DNA from: JAHDCC01 sp964551835
GTDB lineage: Bacteria > Actinomycetota > Acidimicrobiia > Acidimicrobiales > SZUA-35
Assembly: GCA_964551835.1 (NCBI GenBank)
Contig: CAZKEM010000037.1
Location: 1-55,625 of the forward strand
Direction: 5' to 3'
Length of the DNA: 55,625 nt
The notes below the pieces were generated by a model. That model worked only from the letters and a program-made list of their open reading frames with translations. It was not told the DNA's origin and searched no databases. The position numbers were made by a program, and so were the translations under genes. Below, piece after piece: positions 15,864-24,493 of the stretch; position 1 is the stretch's first letter; the number at the start of each line of letters is the position of its first letter.

Positions 15864-18467
15864 TTAAACGGATGTTGCTACGGCGTCCTCATCGGCGTCG
15901 ATGAGCCAAATCTTTTGCGCGACCTCAATCGATACAGGTCGACTCAGCAGGAAACCCTGAGCGTAGTGACAGCCAAGCCGGCGTAACTCACGAAGCTGAT
16001 CTTGGCTTTCAACCCCTTCAGCCACGACTTGCATACCAAGTGACGTGGCCATGGCAATTGACGCCGCCACGATGGCGGTATCTTCTCGTGCGGTGGCCAA
16101 ACCACTGGTAAACGACCGATCGATCTTAATGGCACTCGCCATCGAGAATCGTCGTAGGTAGTCCAGCGTGGCATGTCCGATACCAAAATCGTCAATAGCC
16201 ACCCGGCAGCCCAGCTCCGTGATTTGTCGAAGGGTTTCGCTGGCCTTGTCGAGGTCATTGATTTGGGCGGATTCTGTGATTTCGAAGCCAAGCCTGTTGG
16301 CTGGAAGATTGAAGCGGCGCAGCGCTTCTTCGATGGTGGTGACCAGACCTGCATCGGCCATTTGTCGTGCCGACAGGTTGATGGTGACGATAGGGAACCG
16401 GTCATTGACCTGAGGCCATGACGCTGCGGCTTCGGCCGCCTTGTTTATTATCCAATCTCCCATTGGAATGATTAGGCCGCTCTCTTCAGCGAGGTCCATA
16501 AATGCTGCAGGGCTAATCAAACCGTCTTCTGGGTGGGTCCATCGAACCAACGCCTCGGCCCCGACCATTTGCCCAGTCTCTAAACCAAACACTGGCTGGT
16601 AGTGGAGGAGGAGCTCCTCGTCCATGATGGCCCGGTGTAGCGCTTGTTCCAGGTTTTGCGAGGCGGCGCTGCTGCGTTGAAGTTCTGAGTCGAACATAGC
16701 GAACTGCCCACGACCGCTTTGCATGGCGGTCAACATGGCCGATTCGGCTTTGCTGACGATCTCGGTTGGGTCTTCTTGGGCGTCGTCCACGACAACGACA
16801 CCGATCGAGGCGGTAAGGAACAATTCGGCATTGTCGTCGAGTTCGATTGGCTCCGAGATTGACCGGGAGATGCGGCGGGCGAGTCCGGCGACGTCGTGGT
16901 CGCCGTTTGTCGCAACGCACACGAGAACGAACTGGTCGCCCCCAATGCGCCCGACAGTATCGCCGAGGCGGACTGAGTTGTGTATTCTCGCCGCAACTTC
17001 GATTAGAATTTCGTCACCCAACGCCGCCCCATAGGTGGTATTTATTGAGCGAAAGTTATCGATGTCGATCATCAGCACAGCCAACGGAGAGCTATCGCGG
17101 CCTAAGCGAGCGGTAGCCTGCTCAAGTCGGTCTAGCAGCAAGGATCTGTTGGGAAGGCGAGTCAGCTGATCATAGAGCGCAGCCGAGTTAGCCGGGTTGA
17201 GGTAGGCCTGGGTGGTTTGTCGTTCTTCGGTTCGTGAAATGAGGGAGGCGAACTCGCGCATTGCCTTTTGTTGAGCGATCGTTGGCTCGTCGGTACCTGG
17301 CAGTGCGACAATGATTGCACAATTCACGTTTCCGTCGTTGTCGACCGCCGGGAAACCCCAAAGAGTCTCGACCGACTCGTTAGCAGTTAGCTCTCGGAGA
17401 TCGGCTGGAAGGCCTGCGACCAGAGTGCACCGAGCGCTGACTTTGTCATCGGTGTCGAACATGGCGTTGAGTAGTCGTTTCACCAGTCCTTCACGCGCTC
17501 TCATCGTAACGACGGGTTCCAACGAATTGCCACCACCGGTATCGCTGGAGATACCTATCCAACACTGGCTGCTCGGTCCGAGTTGTTTCGTGACATGTTC
17601 GGCGACGTCGTGGCAGAGCGAACCAAGGCCGCTGCCAAGGCCCGCTGAGTCGGTCAGGCCTCGATGTTGCGTACGGCTTGTAGCACCGGGTAGATCATTC
17701 GCCTCGATCCGAAACAGCGCCATTACGTAACTCGCGTCTGAGTGCAACGTTGGAATAGTCGACAAACTCATCAATGCTGAACGTTCGGCGTCGCCTCCAC
17801 GGAGCGTACACGGCCGGTACTGCTCGCCGACTGATCCATCGAGCACGACTTGAATGAGCGACTCCCGAGTCTCCTCAAGGCTACGAGGTGCAATTAGTAG
17901 CTCGAGCGGTTCGCCTAGCAGAGTAGATGTACTTAAGCCGAGTGTTTCGGCTAGGCCGTCGTTTACATAGACGATATTGGCCTCACAGCTATTCGACGTT
18001 GCGAAGAACACGACCGCCCCGGCGATGGGAGCTGCGGGCCTCTCGTTCAGCTCCCAGGTTTCTGGTCTCGCTAAATCAATGGCATCAAGTATCGACTGTC
18101 CGTCATCACTAGAGGAAGAGTCAGTTATCCCAGTAGCGTCCACCAAGTTTATTTCGCCGGCTTCCGCGGCCTGAGGCAGTTCGTGTCCGTCGCCGACGAG
18201 ACTGAGGTCAATCGATGCTTCCCCGTCGTCGGCTTGGGTCTCGCAATAAATTTCGGAGTCGCCGCTCAGCCTCAACTCTTCAAGCCGAGGACCAGTTGCC
18301 TCGTTCGTTCGTATCTCGCCAAGAGCCGGAACTTCGTCGGTCTCCGAAGACCTGAACCGGGTTCGGTCGGCGCCACCTATCGTGGTATCTCGCTCGGATT
18401 GATTGTCGGGAAGCGAACTTGGTCCCTGAGTCACGTAGTTGCCTTTGATCGGCCCGCCGGTCGACAT
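15864..18467 (-). CDS. PAS-GAF-GGDEF-EAL cyclic-di-GMP protein
   Basis: An 867-residue soluble signalling protein. After a 130-residue acidic, disordered N-terminus comes a PAS domain (about 150-255, NDGLAETLGLSTSTLLGEPL), a GAF-like domain (about 275-415), a GGDEF domain (about 430-590) and an EAL domain (about 605-860). The GGDEF motif is GGDQF, so cyclase activity is doubtful. The EAL domain has GAEALVRW, NLSARQM, DDFGIG and EGVES, the residues expected of an active phosphodiesterase. Best guess: a c-di-GMP hydrolase tuned by its sensory domains. It is divergent from the polyprenyl synthase gene. No membrane segment is visible. Confidence 0.88.
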   Translation of the reverse strand: MSTGGPIKGNYVTQGPSSLPDNQSERDTTIGGADRTRFRSSETDEVPALGEIRTNEATGPRLEELRLSGDSEIYCETQADDGEASIDLSLVGDGHELPQAAEAGEINLVDATGITDSSSSDDGQSILDAIDLARPETWELNERPAAPIAGAVVFFATSNSCEANIVYVNDGLAETLGLSTSTLLGEPLELLIAPRSLEETRESLIQVVLDGSVGEQYRPCTLRGGDAERSALMSLSTIPTLHSDASYVMALFRIEANDLPGATSRTQHRGLTDSAGLGSGLGSLCHDVAEHVTKQLGPSSQCWIGISSDTGGGNSLEPVVTMRAREGLVKRLLNAMFDTDDKVSARCTLVAGLPADLRELTANESVETLWGFPAVDNDGNVNCAIIVALPGTDEPTIAQQKAMREFASLISRTEERQTTQAYLNPANSAALYDQLTRLPNRSLLLDRLEQATARLGRDSSPLAVLMIDIDNFRSINTTYGAALGDEILIEVAARIHNSVRLGDTVGRIGGDQFVLVCVATNGDHDVAGLARRISRSISEPIELDDNAELFLTASIGVVVVDDAQEDPTEIVSKAESAMLTAMQSGRGQFAMFDSELQRSSAASQNLEQALHRAIMDEELLLHYQPVFGLETGQMVGAEALVRWTHPEDGLISPAAFMDLAEESGLIIPMGDWIINKAAEAAASWPQVNDRFPIVTINLSARQMADAGLVTTIEEALRRFNLPANRLGFEITESAQINDLDKASETLRQITELGCRVAIDDFGIGHATLDYLRRFSMASAIKIDRSFTSGLATAREDTAIVAASIAMATSLGMQVVAEGVESQDQLRELRRLGCHYAQGFLLSRPVSIEVAQKIWLIDADEDAVATSV

Positions 18468-18603
18468 TACTCCAAGGAACTGTAGTCACTCAGCCCGCCG
18501 CGTGCGGGGATGGGACAAACTTAAATTGGGGCGGCTACGTTAGATCCCTAGAAACGTTTTTTGGCCATCGTTCAGATGAGCAGTGAAAGAGTCGATGGTT
18601 GGC

Positions 18604-18639
18604 ATGAGTGCCGAGCTAAGTGTGAGTGAGTGCAGATGA
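18604..18639 (+). CDS. Possible 11-residue leader peptide
   Basis: ATG 18604 opens an 11-codon frame (MSAELSVSECR) whose TGA overlaps the ATG of the polyprenyl synthase gene as ATGA. Translational coupling through such an overlap would explain why the synthase has no ribosome binding site of its own. There is no clear Shine-Dalgarno before this ATG either, so it may be a coincidence. Confidence 0.25.
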   Translation: MSAELSVSECR

Positions 18640-19727
18640 GCGAGTCGCAACCCAAAGAGGTCAATACCGTCACAAATTTGGTTGACGATCGACTCTTTAC
18701 GTTCTTGGCAGAAGAGAATAAGAAATGGCTCGAAATCGATAGTCGAATGGCCGAGATCGTTTCGTATCTTCAGGCTGTTGTCGGCAGCGGTGGAAAGAGA
18801 CTGCGTGCATTATTTTGCTACTGGTCTTGGTATGGGGCAAAGACAGTCGAAACCCCTGAGTTCGTGCCGTCCGACCACCCGGATGAACTCGCCGAGATAA
18901 TCGATGTTTGCGCAGCTCTCGAGTTGCTGCATGTATTTGCGTTAGTCCACGATGACATTATGGACGACTCGGGAATGCGACGGGGCCAAACAACGGTACA
19001 CAAGCAGCAGATTCAACGTTTCGTCGATCAAGGCTGGACGGGAGAATCTCGAAGGTTTGGTGAAAGCGTAGCGATTTTGGTCGGAAATTTAGCCCATGTC
19101 TATAGCGATGGGCTAATGGCTAACGCTCCACTTGAGGCCCGGATGGTTTGGATGGATCTTCGAACCGAGGCAAACCTTGGCCAGTATCTCGACCTACGGT
19201 CTGCTGCTGCATTAGACCTAGACTTCAGCACAGCGAGACAAGTCGCCTGGTACAAATCGGCCCTGTATACCGTGTATCAACCGATGCAACTCGGCCTCGT
19301 CATGTCGTCGAATGTTACGTCAGAGATGCGTGAACAGGTTCGCAACTTTAGTAAACCGCTCGGCAGGGCCTTCCAACTTCGAGACGACTATCTAGGTATT
19401 TTCGGTGATGAGGAACAGCTGGGCAAACCCATCGGCGACGATCTGCGGGAGGCGAAGCCGACCGAGATGATGGCGTATGCGCTGCAAAGGGCCGACAATT
19501 CCCAGAAGCTCCTGTTGTCGAGGGTTGGGTCTTCAGATCTGTCGGGTTCCGATATTGCCGCGATCTCTGAGGTGATTCGTGCGACTGGCGCCGTAGGATA
19601 TGTGGAAGATGAGATAGATAGCTTAGTTGGTTCCGCTGAGAGGGTGCTCGAAGCAATGCCGTATTCGACAGAGGCAAAACAAGCCCTGTTGTCATTCGCC
19701 CAGTATGTGGCATCTCGGAACGTCTGA
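18636..19727 (+). CDS. Polyprenyl synthetase (trans-isoprenyl diphosphate synthase)
   Basis: Chain-elongating prenyltransferase of the FPP/GGPP synthase family. It has GSGGKRLRALFCYWSW, the first aspartate-rich motif in LVHDDIMDDSGMRRGQTTVH, and the second in FQLRDDYLGIFGD, followed by KPIGDDLREAKPTEMMAYAL. The pattern DDIMD with Phe/Ala upstream (LLHVFALVHDD) suggests medium or long products such as geranylgeranyl diphosphate, but chain length cannot be fixed by eye. About 363 residues. ATG 18636 follows GTG 18630. It leads a run with the histidine kinase 24 bases downstream, possibly one transcript. Confidence 0.9.
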   Translation: MSESQPKEVNTVTNLVDDRLFTFLAEENKKWLEIDSRMAEIVSYLQAVVGSGGKRLRALFCYWSWYGAKTVETPEFVPSDHPDELAEIIDVCAALELLHVFALVHDDIMDDSGMRRGQTTVHKQQIQRFVDQGWTGESRRFGESVAILVGNLAHVYSDGLMANAPLEARMVWMDLRTEANLGQYLDLRSAAALDLDFSTARQVAWYKSALYTVYQPMQLGLVMSSNVTSEMREQVRNFSKPLGRAFQLRDDYLGIFGDEEQLGKPIGDDLREAKPTEMMAYALQRADNSQKLLLSRVGSSDLSGSDIAAISEVIRATGAVGYVEDEIDSLVGSAERVLEAMPYSTEAKQALLSFAQYVASRNV

Positions 19728-19751
19728 TGTGTCCGTCTTGGATCGGTGACT

Positions 19752-21614
19752 ATGTTTGCACTTAAAAACAAGCGGTCAAGGTCTCTCAATCGCAAGAAGG
19801 CTGCCAAACAGTCGCCGCTGTCTGCGTTCGTAACCGGTGAATTCTCGCCGCTCGTGACCGGAGAATTCTCTCCCGATACCACTGGCGAGTTCGTCTACGC
19901 ACTACGGGCAGCACGGCAACAAGGTTCGTCATCGCCGCTTTCGTTCCAGCTGAGCCCTACGGTGATTTCGCCTTTGGCGACCGTTGTCCTTGTTTTGCGG
20001 TGGGGTGCATTGTTGACGGGTATGGCGTGGTTGAGTTACGACGCAACTCAGCGGACTAACCTCGACGGCGACAACCTTATCACTCCAACGTTGGTATCGA
20101 CGCTTGCGGTGTCGGTATTCGTCACCTCTTGGCGAACTATCCAGCCCATAAGGCTCGGCGACCCTGGGCGTCGGAGCGTGGCCTGGTCGATCGTCGATGT
20201 TTTGGTGTTGGCTGTCGCCGTTGGACTGAACGGGAGCGGCGGCCTGTCCAGTCCTTTTGTTGGCTGTTTGTACGTGGCGGTGGCGACTGCTGCGTTTGGT
20301 TGGGGTTTGCGACCCGGTTTGATCGGTGCTGTTGTCGCGTTGATAGTTTCGTCACTGACAAGTTATTTGGTGGCCGACGGATGGACTATCGCTGTCCTGG
20401 CCCGAAGTTTTAGCCTTGATAACCCCTTGACTATCATGGCTCTTGCAGCAGTCGCCGTCTTGCCAGGTGTTGCGCTAGATCGTCTAATCGAAATGGAAGA
20501 GCGGCGCCGCGTTGTCGCCTTTCAACGTGATCGCCTAGCCGAAACCAACCAGCTCTTAGAGGCCCTGAACGAACTGGCCCGTTCGTTGCCGTCATCGTTG
20601 GACCTCTCCGACGTTTTAAAAGCGACCAGAACCCAGCTGATGACGACATTCCGGGCGACTCGACTTGTGCTGCTTTCTTACGAGGACGGCAAGTGGTCTC
20701 CGCTCATTCAAGAGGGTTTTTCACTTCGACCCGAGCTAACAACACGTGAGCTACCACCTGCGCTAGCCCAAGCGGCAGGTGCGAGCGACCTTCAATTGTT
20801 GCCAGACCTGACCCCATTTGGCGGGAACGGTAGTGGGTTGTACAGTCGTCTTTTGGTAAATGGTTCCGATACGGGACTGGTCGCTATCGAGCATCGGGAA
20901 ACTCGATTTTACAAAAAGGCAGACGTTGAACTACTACGAGGAACCTCTGACGTTTTGGCACTGACGTTGGCGAATGCGAGAGCGTTTCGCCGACTTCGTT
21001 CTTTGGCGGCTGCCGAAGAACGTACCCGTATCGCCCGTGATCTGCATGACCGGCTTGGCCAGTACCTCACGTACATCGCTCTCGAGCTTGAACGAATTAA
21101 CAACGCCAAATCGCAGCCGTCGGAGGATCTGACCGAGTTGCACAAGGATGTTCAAGGCGCTATTGGGGAATTTCGGGACACGCTAATCGAGCTCCGAACT
21201 TCGGTCACTCCAGAGCGGCCGTTGTCAGTGGTGCTTGGTGAAGTGGTTGAACGGTTCCGTAAACGGAGCTCCTTAGAAATCGACCTAGTTGTGCCTACCA
21301 CCGCGGCCCGGCTACCTTCGTTGGTAGAAAACGAATTATTACGTATCTCTCAAGAGGCGCTAAATAACATTGAAAAACATGCCGCTGCGACCAGAGTGCA
21401 TCTTGCATGGTCGGTCGAAGAAGGACGTGGCGTGTTGGTAATACAAGACAATGGTCGAGGTTTCGACACGGGTAAAGGTATCCGTGGAAATGCGTATGGT
21501 CTGGTAGGTATGAAGGAACGTGCGGCCGCTATCGGCGCAGTTCTTGAAATCGCTAGTAGACCAGGAGCTGGGACTGCCATTACGGTACAAACCATACAAC
21601 CCACATATAGGTGA
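19752..21614 (+). CDS. GAF-domain sensor histidine kinase with TGEFSP repeat
   Basis: A 620-residue hybrid-free NarL-type kinase. Residues 1-50 are cytoplasmic and hold a tandem repeat (VTGEFSPL, VTGEFSPD, TTGEF). Five or six membrane helices follow (about 70-240), then a coiled coil, a GAF domain (about 270-410), HisKA_3 (EERTRIARDLHDRLGQYLTY, phospho-acceptor His about 432) and HATPase (EALNNIEKHAAATRV, GNAYGLVGMKERA). It should phosphorylate the regulator that starts 4 bases after its stop. The six-to-seven-helix sensor plus GAF suggests it senses a membrane-soluble or small ligand. GTG 19746 is an alternative start. Confidence 0.9.
   Translation: MFALKNKRSRSLNRKKAAKQSPLSAFVTGEFSPLVTGEFSPDTTGEFVYALRAARQQGSSSPLSFQLSPTVISPLATVVLVLRWGALLTGMAWLSYDATQRTNLDGDNLITPTLVSTLAVSVFVTSWRTIQPIRLGDPGRRSVAWSIVDVLVLAVAVGLNGSGGLSSPFVGCLYVAVATAAFGWGLRPGLIGAVVALIVSSLTSYLVADGWTIAVLARSFSLDNPLTIMALAAVAVLPGVALDRLIEMEERRRVVAFQRDRLAETNQLLEALNELARSLPSSLDLSDVLKATRTQLMTTFRATRLVLLSYEDGKWSPLIQEGFSLRPELTTRELPPALAQAAGASDLQLLPDLTPFGGNGSGLYSRLLVNGSDTGLVAIEHRETRFYKKADVELLRGTSDVLALTLANARAFRRLRSLAAAEERTRIARDLHDRLGQYLTYIALELERINNAKSQPSEDLTELHKDVQGAIGEFRDTLIELRTSVTPERPLSVVLGEVVERFRKRSSLEIDLVVPTTAARLPSLVENELLRISQEALNNIEKHAAATRVHLAWSVEEGRGVLVIQDNGRGFDTGKGIRGNAYGLVGMKERAAAIGAVLEIASRPGAGTAITVQTIQPTYR
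19830..19892 (+). repeat. 24-bp tandem coding repeat (TGEFSP units)
   Basis: Three units of 24 bp inside the kinase gene encode VTGEFSPL, VTGEFSPD and TTGEF. The amino-acid pattern is kept while codons differ (GGT/GGA/GGC, TCG/TCT), which points to selection on the peptide rather than recent slippage. Confidence 0.8.
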
Positions 21615-21617
21615 ACA

Positions 21618-22262
21618 ATGATTAAGATTTTGTTGGCAGATGACCATAAGTTGATGCGGGAAGGTCTACGTAAGTCGTTCGAGTCAGCGGGCGACGTAGT
21701 AGTCGGCGAAGCTGCAAACGGTGAAGAGGCCGTAAAGCTAGCTAAGGCTCTACAACCCGAAGTTATTTTGATGGACATTTCGATGCCTGTCATGGACGGC
21801 ATCGAAGCTACCAGGAACATCATGGCCGAAGCCCCCGGAGCCCGGGTTGCGGTGTTGACGATGCACGACGACGTCGAAAAGACTCGTGAAGCAATCGAGG
21901 CCGGGGCGAGGGCCTATCTAAGTAAAGGAACTTCTTTTACCGATGTCCGTGAAACGTTGATCCGAGTAGTTGAGGGAGACACCGTGATGTCGCCAGCGTT
22001 GGCTGGCGCTATGGTCAACACGGCGTCAGCGCCGAATGTTCAGAGTGTTCTGTCCGATCGCCAGATCGAAATTCTGCAGGCCATCGCAGACGGCATGACT
22101 GTCAAGCAGGCGGGGCGTCATCTTGGGATTACGCGAAAAACGGTTCACAATCACCTCAATACGATTTACCGTAAGCTCGACACCCAATCGATGACTCACA
22201 CCATTCTGAGCGCTGTCCGTATGGGAATCATCGACCTGAACCCGCTCGACGAACGAGACTAA
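21618..22262 (+). CDS. Response regulator, NarL/LuxR type
   Basis: Receiver domain (KILLADDHKLMREGLRKSF, phospho-acceptor Asp53 in LMDISMPVMDGIEA, LTMHDD, YLSKGTS) joined to a LuxR-type helix-turn-helix (LSDRQIEILQAIADGMTVKQ with KTVHNHLNTIYRKL). 214 residues, normal. AGGTG lies just before ATG, and the gene starts 4 bases after the kinase stop, so kinase and regulator form one unit. The lipoprotein pair downstream is a possible target. The effector domain keeps the family's recognition helix, although GMTVKQAGRHL departs from the usual GLSNKEIA pattern. Confidence 0.9.
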   Translation: MIKILLADDHKLMREGLRKSFESAGDVVVGEAANGEEAVKLAKALQPEVILMDISMPVMDGIEATRNIMAEAPGARVAVLTMHDDVEKTREAIEAGARAYLSKGTSFTDVRETLIRVVEGDTVMSPALAGAMVNTASAPNVQSVLSDRQIEILQAIADGMTVKQAGRHLGITRKTVHNHLNTIYRKLDTQSMTHTILSAVRMGIIDLNPLDERD

Positions 22263-22441
22263 GGTCTTCTGAACTCCTCGAGGATTCAAATCTGCTTCCG
22301 ATTTTGTTTGATTGATATAAGCTGTTGCTGACGGCGGCAGGTGAGGCCTGTTTCGGGTCGTTGCCGTCGCCTGGGTAAGACTACATATACGTAAATAAGT
22401 CCCGGTTCGTATCGGCCAAGCGGTTGAAACAAGTTATGTTG

Positions 22442-22611
22442 TTTCCCATGAAGTCATTGCTGGTAGGTCTTGTAGTTTCGGTCTTTGTGTTGGCGGCGTG
22501 TTCTAGCGGAGGTTCGTCCGCCGACAGCGGGACGGTCGCTGGTGAAGCGAGTGGCAGCACCCGTGGTGCCGGGGACTCAACCCCTACCACGGCCCCGGTT
22601 CCGGAAGAAAC
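22442..22611 (+). repeat. 170-bp near-identical direct repeat, copy 1
   Basis: Bases 22442-22611 match 23125-23294 at every position but one (G at 22492, A at 23175). The block runs from six bases before the lipoprotein ATG through signal peptide and linker to the codons for PVPEET. After it, the two genes diverge. Confidence 0.95.
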
Positions 22612-23062
22612 TTCAGCTCCGGCGGTTTTGCCGCAGGATACTTCAGTTGCTCAGGCCGAGTACAAAAAGTACATAGCCGAAAATTTCCTAGAGACGATCT
22701 CAGATGAAACCCTCGACTGCATGGTCGAAGCCGCCTTGGGTGAAGCTGACGCTGAACAACTCGCCGAAATAACCGAAGAGAACTTCTCGGACTATGTCGC
22801 AAGCAACGGTGACCTAGTCGACACCCTGTTTGAAGACGAAGACGCTTCGGCGGTCGCTCAGTTCTCGGCTTTCAGGTGCTTGACCGATGAGGAGTTCAAA
22901 ATGTTCTTAGTTTCGTCAGGTGGTGAACCTGAAGAGGTCGACTGTGCCTTGGGCGAACTCGGGGGCCAAGATGGCTTCATCGACTTGCTAATCGAATCTG
23001 AGCTTGGCGATGGCTCCGAGCCTCCCGAGTTCGCAGCGGCGAGTCAAGCCTGCGGATTCTAG
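22448..23062 (+). CDS. Lipoprotein of unknown function, tandem copy 1
   Basis: I recognise no domain. A lipoprotein signal peptide (MKSLLVGLVVSVFVLAACSS, lipobox LAAC) should anchor it to the outer face of the membrane. A Ser/Gly/Thr/Pro linker to about residue 60 follows, then an acidic domain (about 65-204) with four cysteines (DCMV, RCLT, DCAL, QACGF) that could form two disulfides, and the shared segment ISDETLDC...ALGEADAEQLAEITEENFS. ATG 22448 is preferred over 22424 since the second copy begins at the same point. It follows the response regulator by 185 bases, and may be its target. Confidence 0.8.
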   Translation: MKSLLVGLVVSVFVLAACSSGGSSADSGTVAGEASGSTRGAGDSTPTTAPVPEETSAPAVLPQDTSVAQAEYKKYIAENFLETISDETLDCMVEAALGEADAEQLAEITEENFSDYVASNGDLVDTLFEDEDASAVAQFSAFRCLTDEEFKMFLVSSGGEPEEVDCALGELGGQDGFIDLLIESELGDGSEPPEFAAASQACGF

Positions 23063-23124
23063 ACTCCGCTTGAGCGCTTGGACAAACCTCCATCACCGAT
23101 TACTAAGTTCACACGGATACCATA

Positions 23125-23294
23125 TTTCCCATGAAGTCATTGCTGGTAGGTCTTGTAGTTTCGGTCTTTGTGTTAGCGGCGTGTTCTAGCGGAGGTTCGT
23201 CCGCCGACAGCGGGACGGTCGCTGGTGAAGCGAGTGGCAGCACCCGTGGTGCCGGGGACTCAACCCCTACCACGGCCCCGGTTCCGGAAGAAAC
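23125..23294 (+). repeat. 170-bp near-identical direct repeat, copy 2
   Basis: Second copy of the block at 22442-22611, with one base difference. It covers the six bases before the ATG, the signal peptide and the linker of the second lipoprotein. Confidence 0.95.
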
Positions 23295-23754
23295 GACCCC
23301 TACCACGGTTTTGCCTGACACCTCGGGGGCTGAGGGCGCGTATAGGAATTTTATGGTCGGCCACCTCCCAGCCCCTATTTCAGATGAAACGCTCGATTGC
23401 TTCGTCGAATCTGCCTTGGGTGAAGCTGATGCTGAACAACTCGCAGAAATTACCGAAGAGAACTTCTCAGAATATCTTGTAGTTAGTCGCGATCTTCGCC
23501 CCTTGGTCGACACCTTGTTCGAGGACGAAGATAGCTCAATCCTCGCCCAGGTCTCGGTCTTTGGTTGCATGACCGACGAAGAGTACAGAGCCTTCCTTAT
23601 AGCTTCTGCCGAGCTTGAACCCGACGGCGCTGATTGTATTACGGACCAAGTGGGTGGTAAAGACGCGATGGTCGATCTGATGATCGCCTCAGAACGCGGC
23701 GATCCGGAGCCCCCCGAGTTCACCGCCGGGCTCGAAACCTGTGGCATTGATTAG
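23131..23754 (+). CDS. Lipoprotein of unknown function, tandem copy 2
   Basis: Paralogue of the gene just upstream, 207 residues. The signal peptide and linker are the same protein sequence as in copy 1, while the mature domain shares only its framework: ISDETLDCFVESALGEADAE, EITEENFSEYL, LVDTLFEDED, TDEEYRAFL, PPEF and a final Cys. The four cysteines are kept (DCFV, GCMT, DCIT, TCGID). The pattern of identical leaders with diverged bodies suggests either gene conversion or selection for different partners. The 3' end overlaps the convergent ung stop by four bases. Confidence 0.8.
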   Translation: MKSLLVGLVVSVFVLAACSSGGSSADSGTVAGEASGSTRGAGDSTPTTAPVPEETTPTTVLPDTSGAEGAYRNFMVGHLPAPISDETLDCFVESALGEADAEQLAEITEENFSEYLVVSRDLRPLVDTLFEDEDSSILAQVSVFGCMTDEEYRAFLIASAELEPDGADCITDQVGGKDAMVDLMIASERGDPEPPEFTAGLETCGID

Positions 23755-24422
23755 CGGTCGGCTATAGCCCAATCGATTGGTTCACGTCCCGCGGCCGCAA
23801 GTTGGGCATTCACTTGAGAGAACGGCTTGGACCCGAAGAAACCTCTGTGCGCTGACAGAGGCGACGGGTGCGCCGACTCGACGACGGCGTGAGTTGTGGT
23901 GTCGATCAAGCTCTTTTTCTTTCGTGCCGAGGCGCCCCACAAGACAAAAACTACGCGCTCGGTTTTCTGATTGACCGAACTGATCACTTCATCGGTAAAA
24001 GTCTCCCAACCTTTGCGTTGGTGGGAGGCGGCTTCGTGGGCTCGAACGGTCAGCGTCGTGTTGAGTAGTAGAACACCTCGTCTAGCCCATGCTTCAAGAG
24101 AGCCGTGATTGGGCCTGCTAACGCCGACATCGGTCTCCAGCTCTTTGAAAATATTTGCTAAAGATGGTGGCGGTTTGACCGGAGGTTTCACCGAGAAACA
24201 AAGCCCGTTAGCCTGTTTCGGTCCGTGGTACGGGTCTTGTCCGAGGACTACTACTTTTACGTCGCGATAGGCGGTCAAATGTAGCGCTGCGAAGACCTCG
24301 TCACGAGGTGGGTAAACGGGATGCGTCGAGCGTTCTTCTTCGACAAACGACTGAAGTTCAGACCAGTAAGGCTTGGCAAATTCGGCGCGTAATATCGGAT
24401 TCCAGTCGGTTAATGGTGCCAT
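23751..24422 (-). CDS. ung: Uracil-DNA glycosylase, family 1
   Basis: Removes uracil from DNA as the first step of base-excision repair. The water-activating loop GQDPYHG, the aromatic pocket GLCFSV, LLLNTTLTVR, VFVLWGASA and the DNA-intercalating loop HPSPLSAHRGFFG are all present, in the expected order. 223 residues from ATG 24422, the usual length. An upstream GTG-like extension of 21 residues (to 24485) is possible but does not look like the family. It is the last gene of a minus-strand run and converges on the lipoprotein pair. Confidence 0.95.
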   Translation of the reverse strand: MAPLTDWNPILRAEFAKPYWSELQSFVEEERSTHPVYPPRDEVFAALHLTAYRDVKVVVLGQDPYHGPKQANGLCFSVKPPVKPPPSLANIFKELETDVGVSRPNHGSLEAWARRGVLLLNTTLTVRAHEAASHQRKGWETFTDEVISSVNQKTERVVFVLWGASARKKKSLIDTTTHAVVESAHPSPLSAHRGFFGSKPFSQVNAQLAAAGREPIDWAIADR

Positions 24423-24493
24423 TATCCAATCGACTTTACCGCTTGGTTCTACCAAGTACGCACAACGACGCCCTCGGTGAACCATCGCAATTG

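Noticed and set aside
22263..22447. Possible c-di-GMP or other riboswitch before the first lipoprotein
   Set aside because: GACGGC/GCCGTC can pair, but no known aptamer core is visible.
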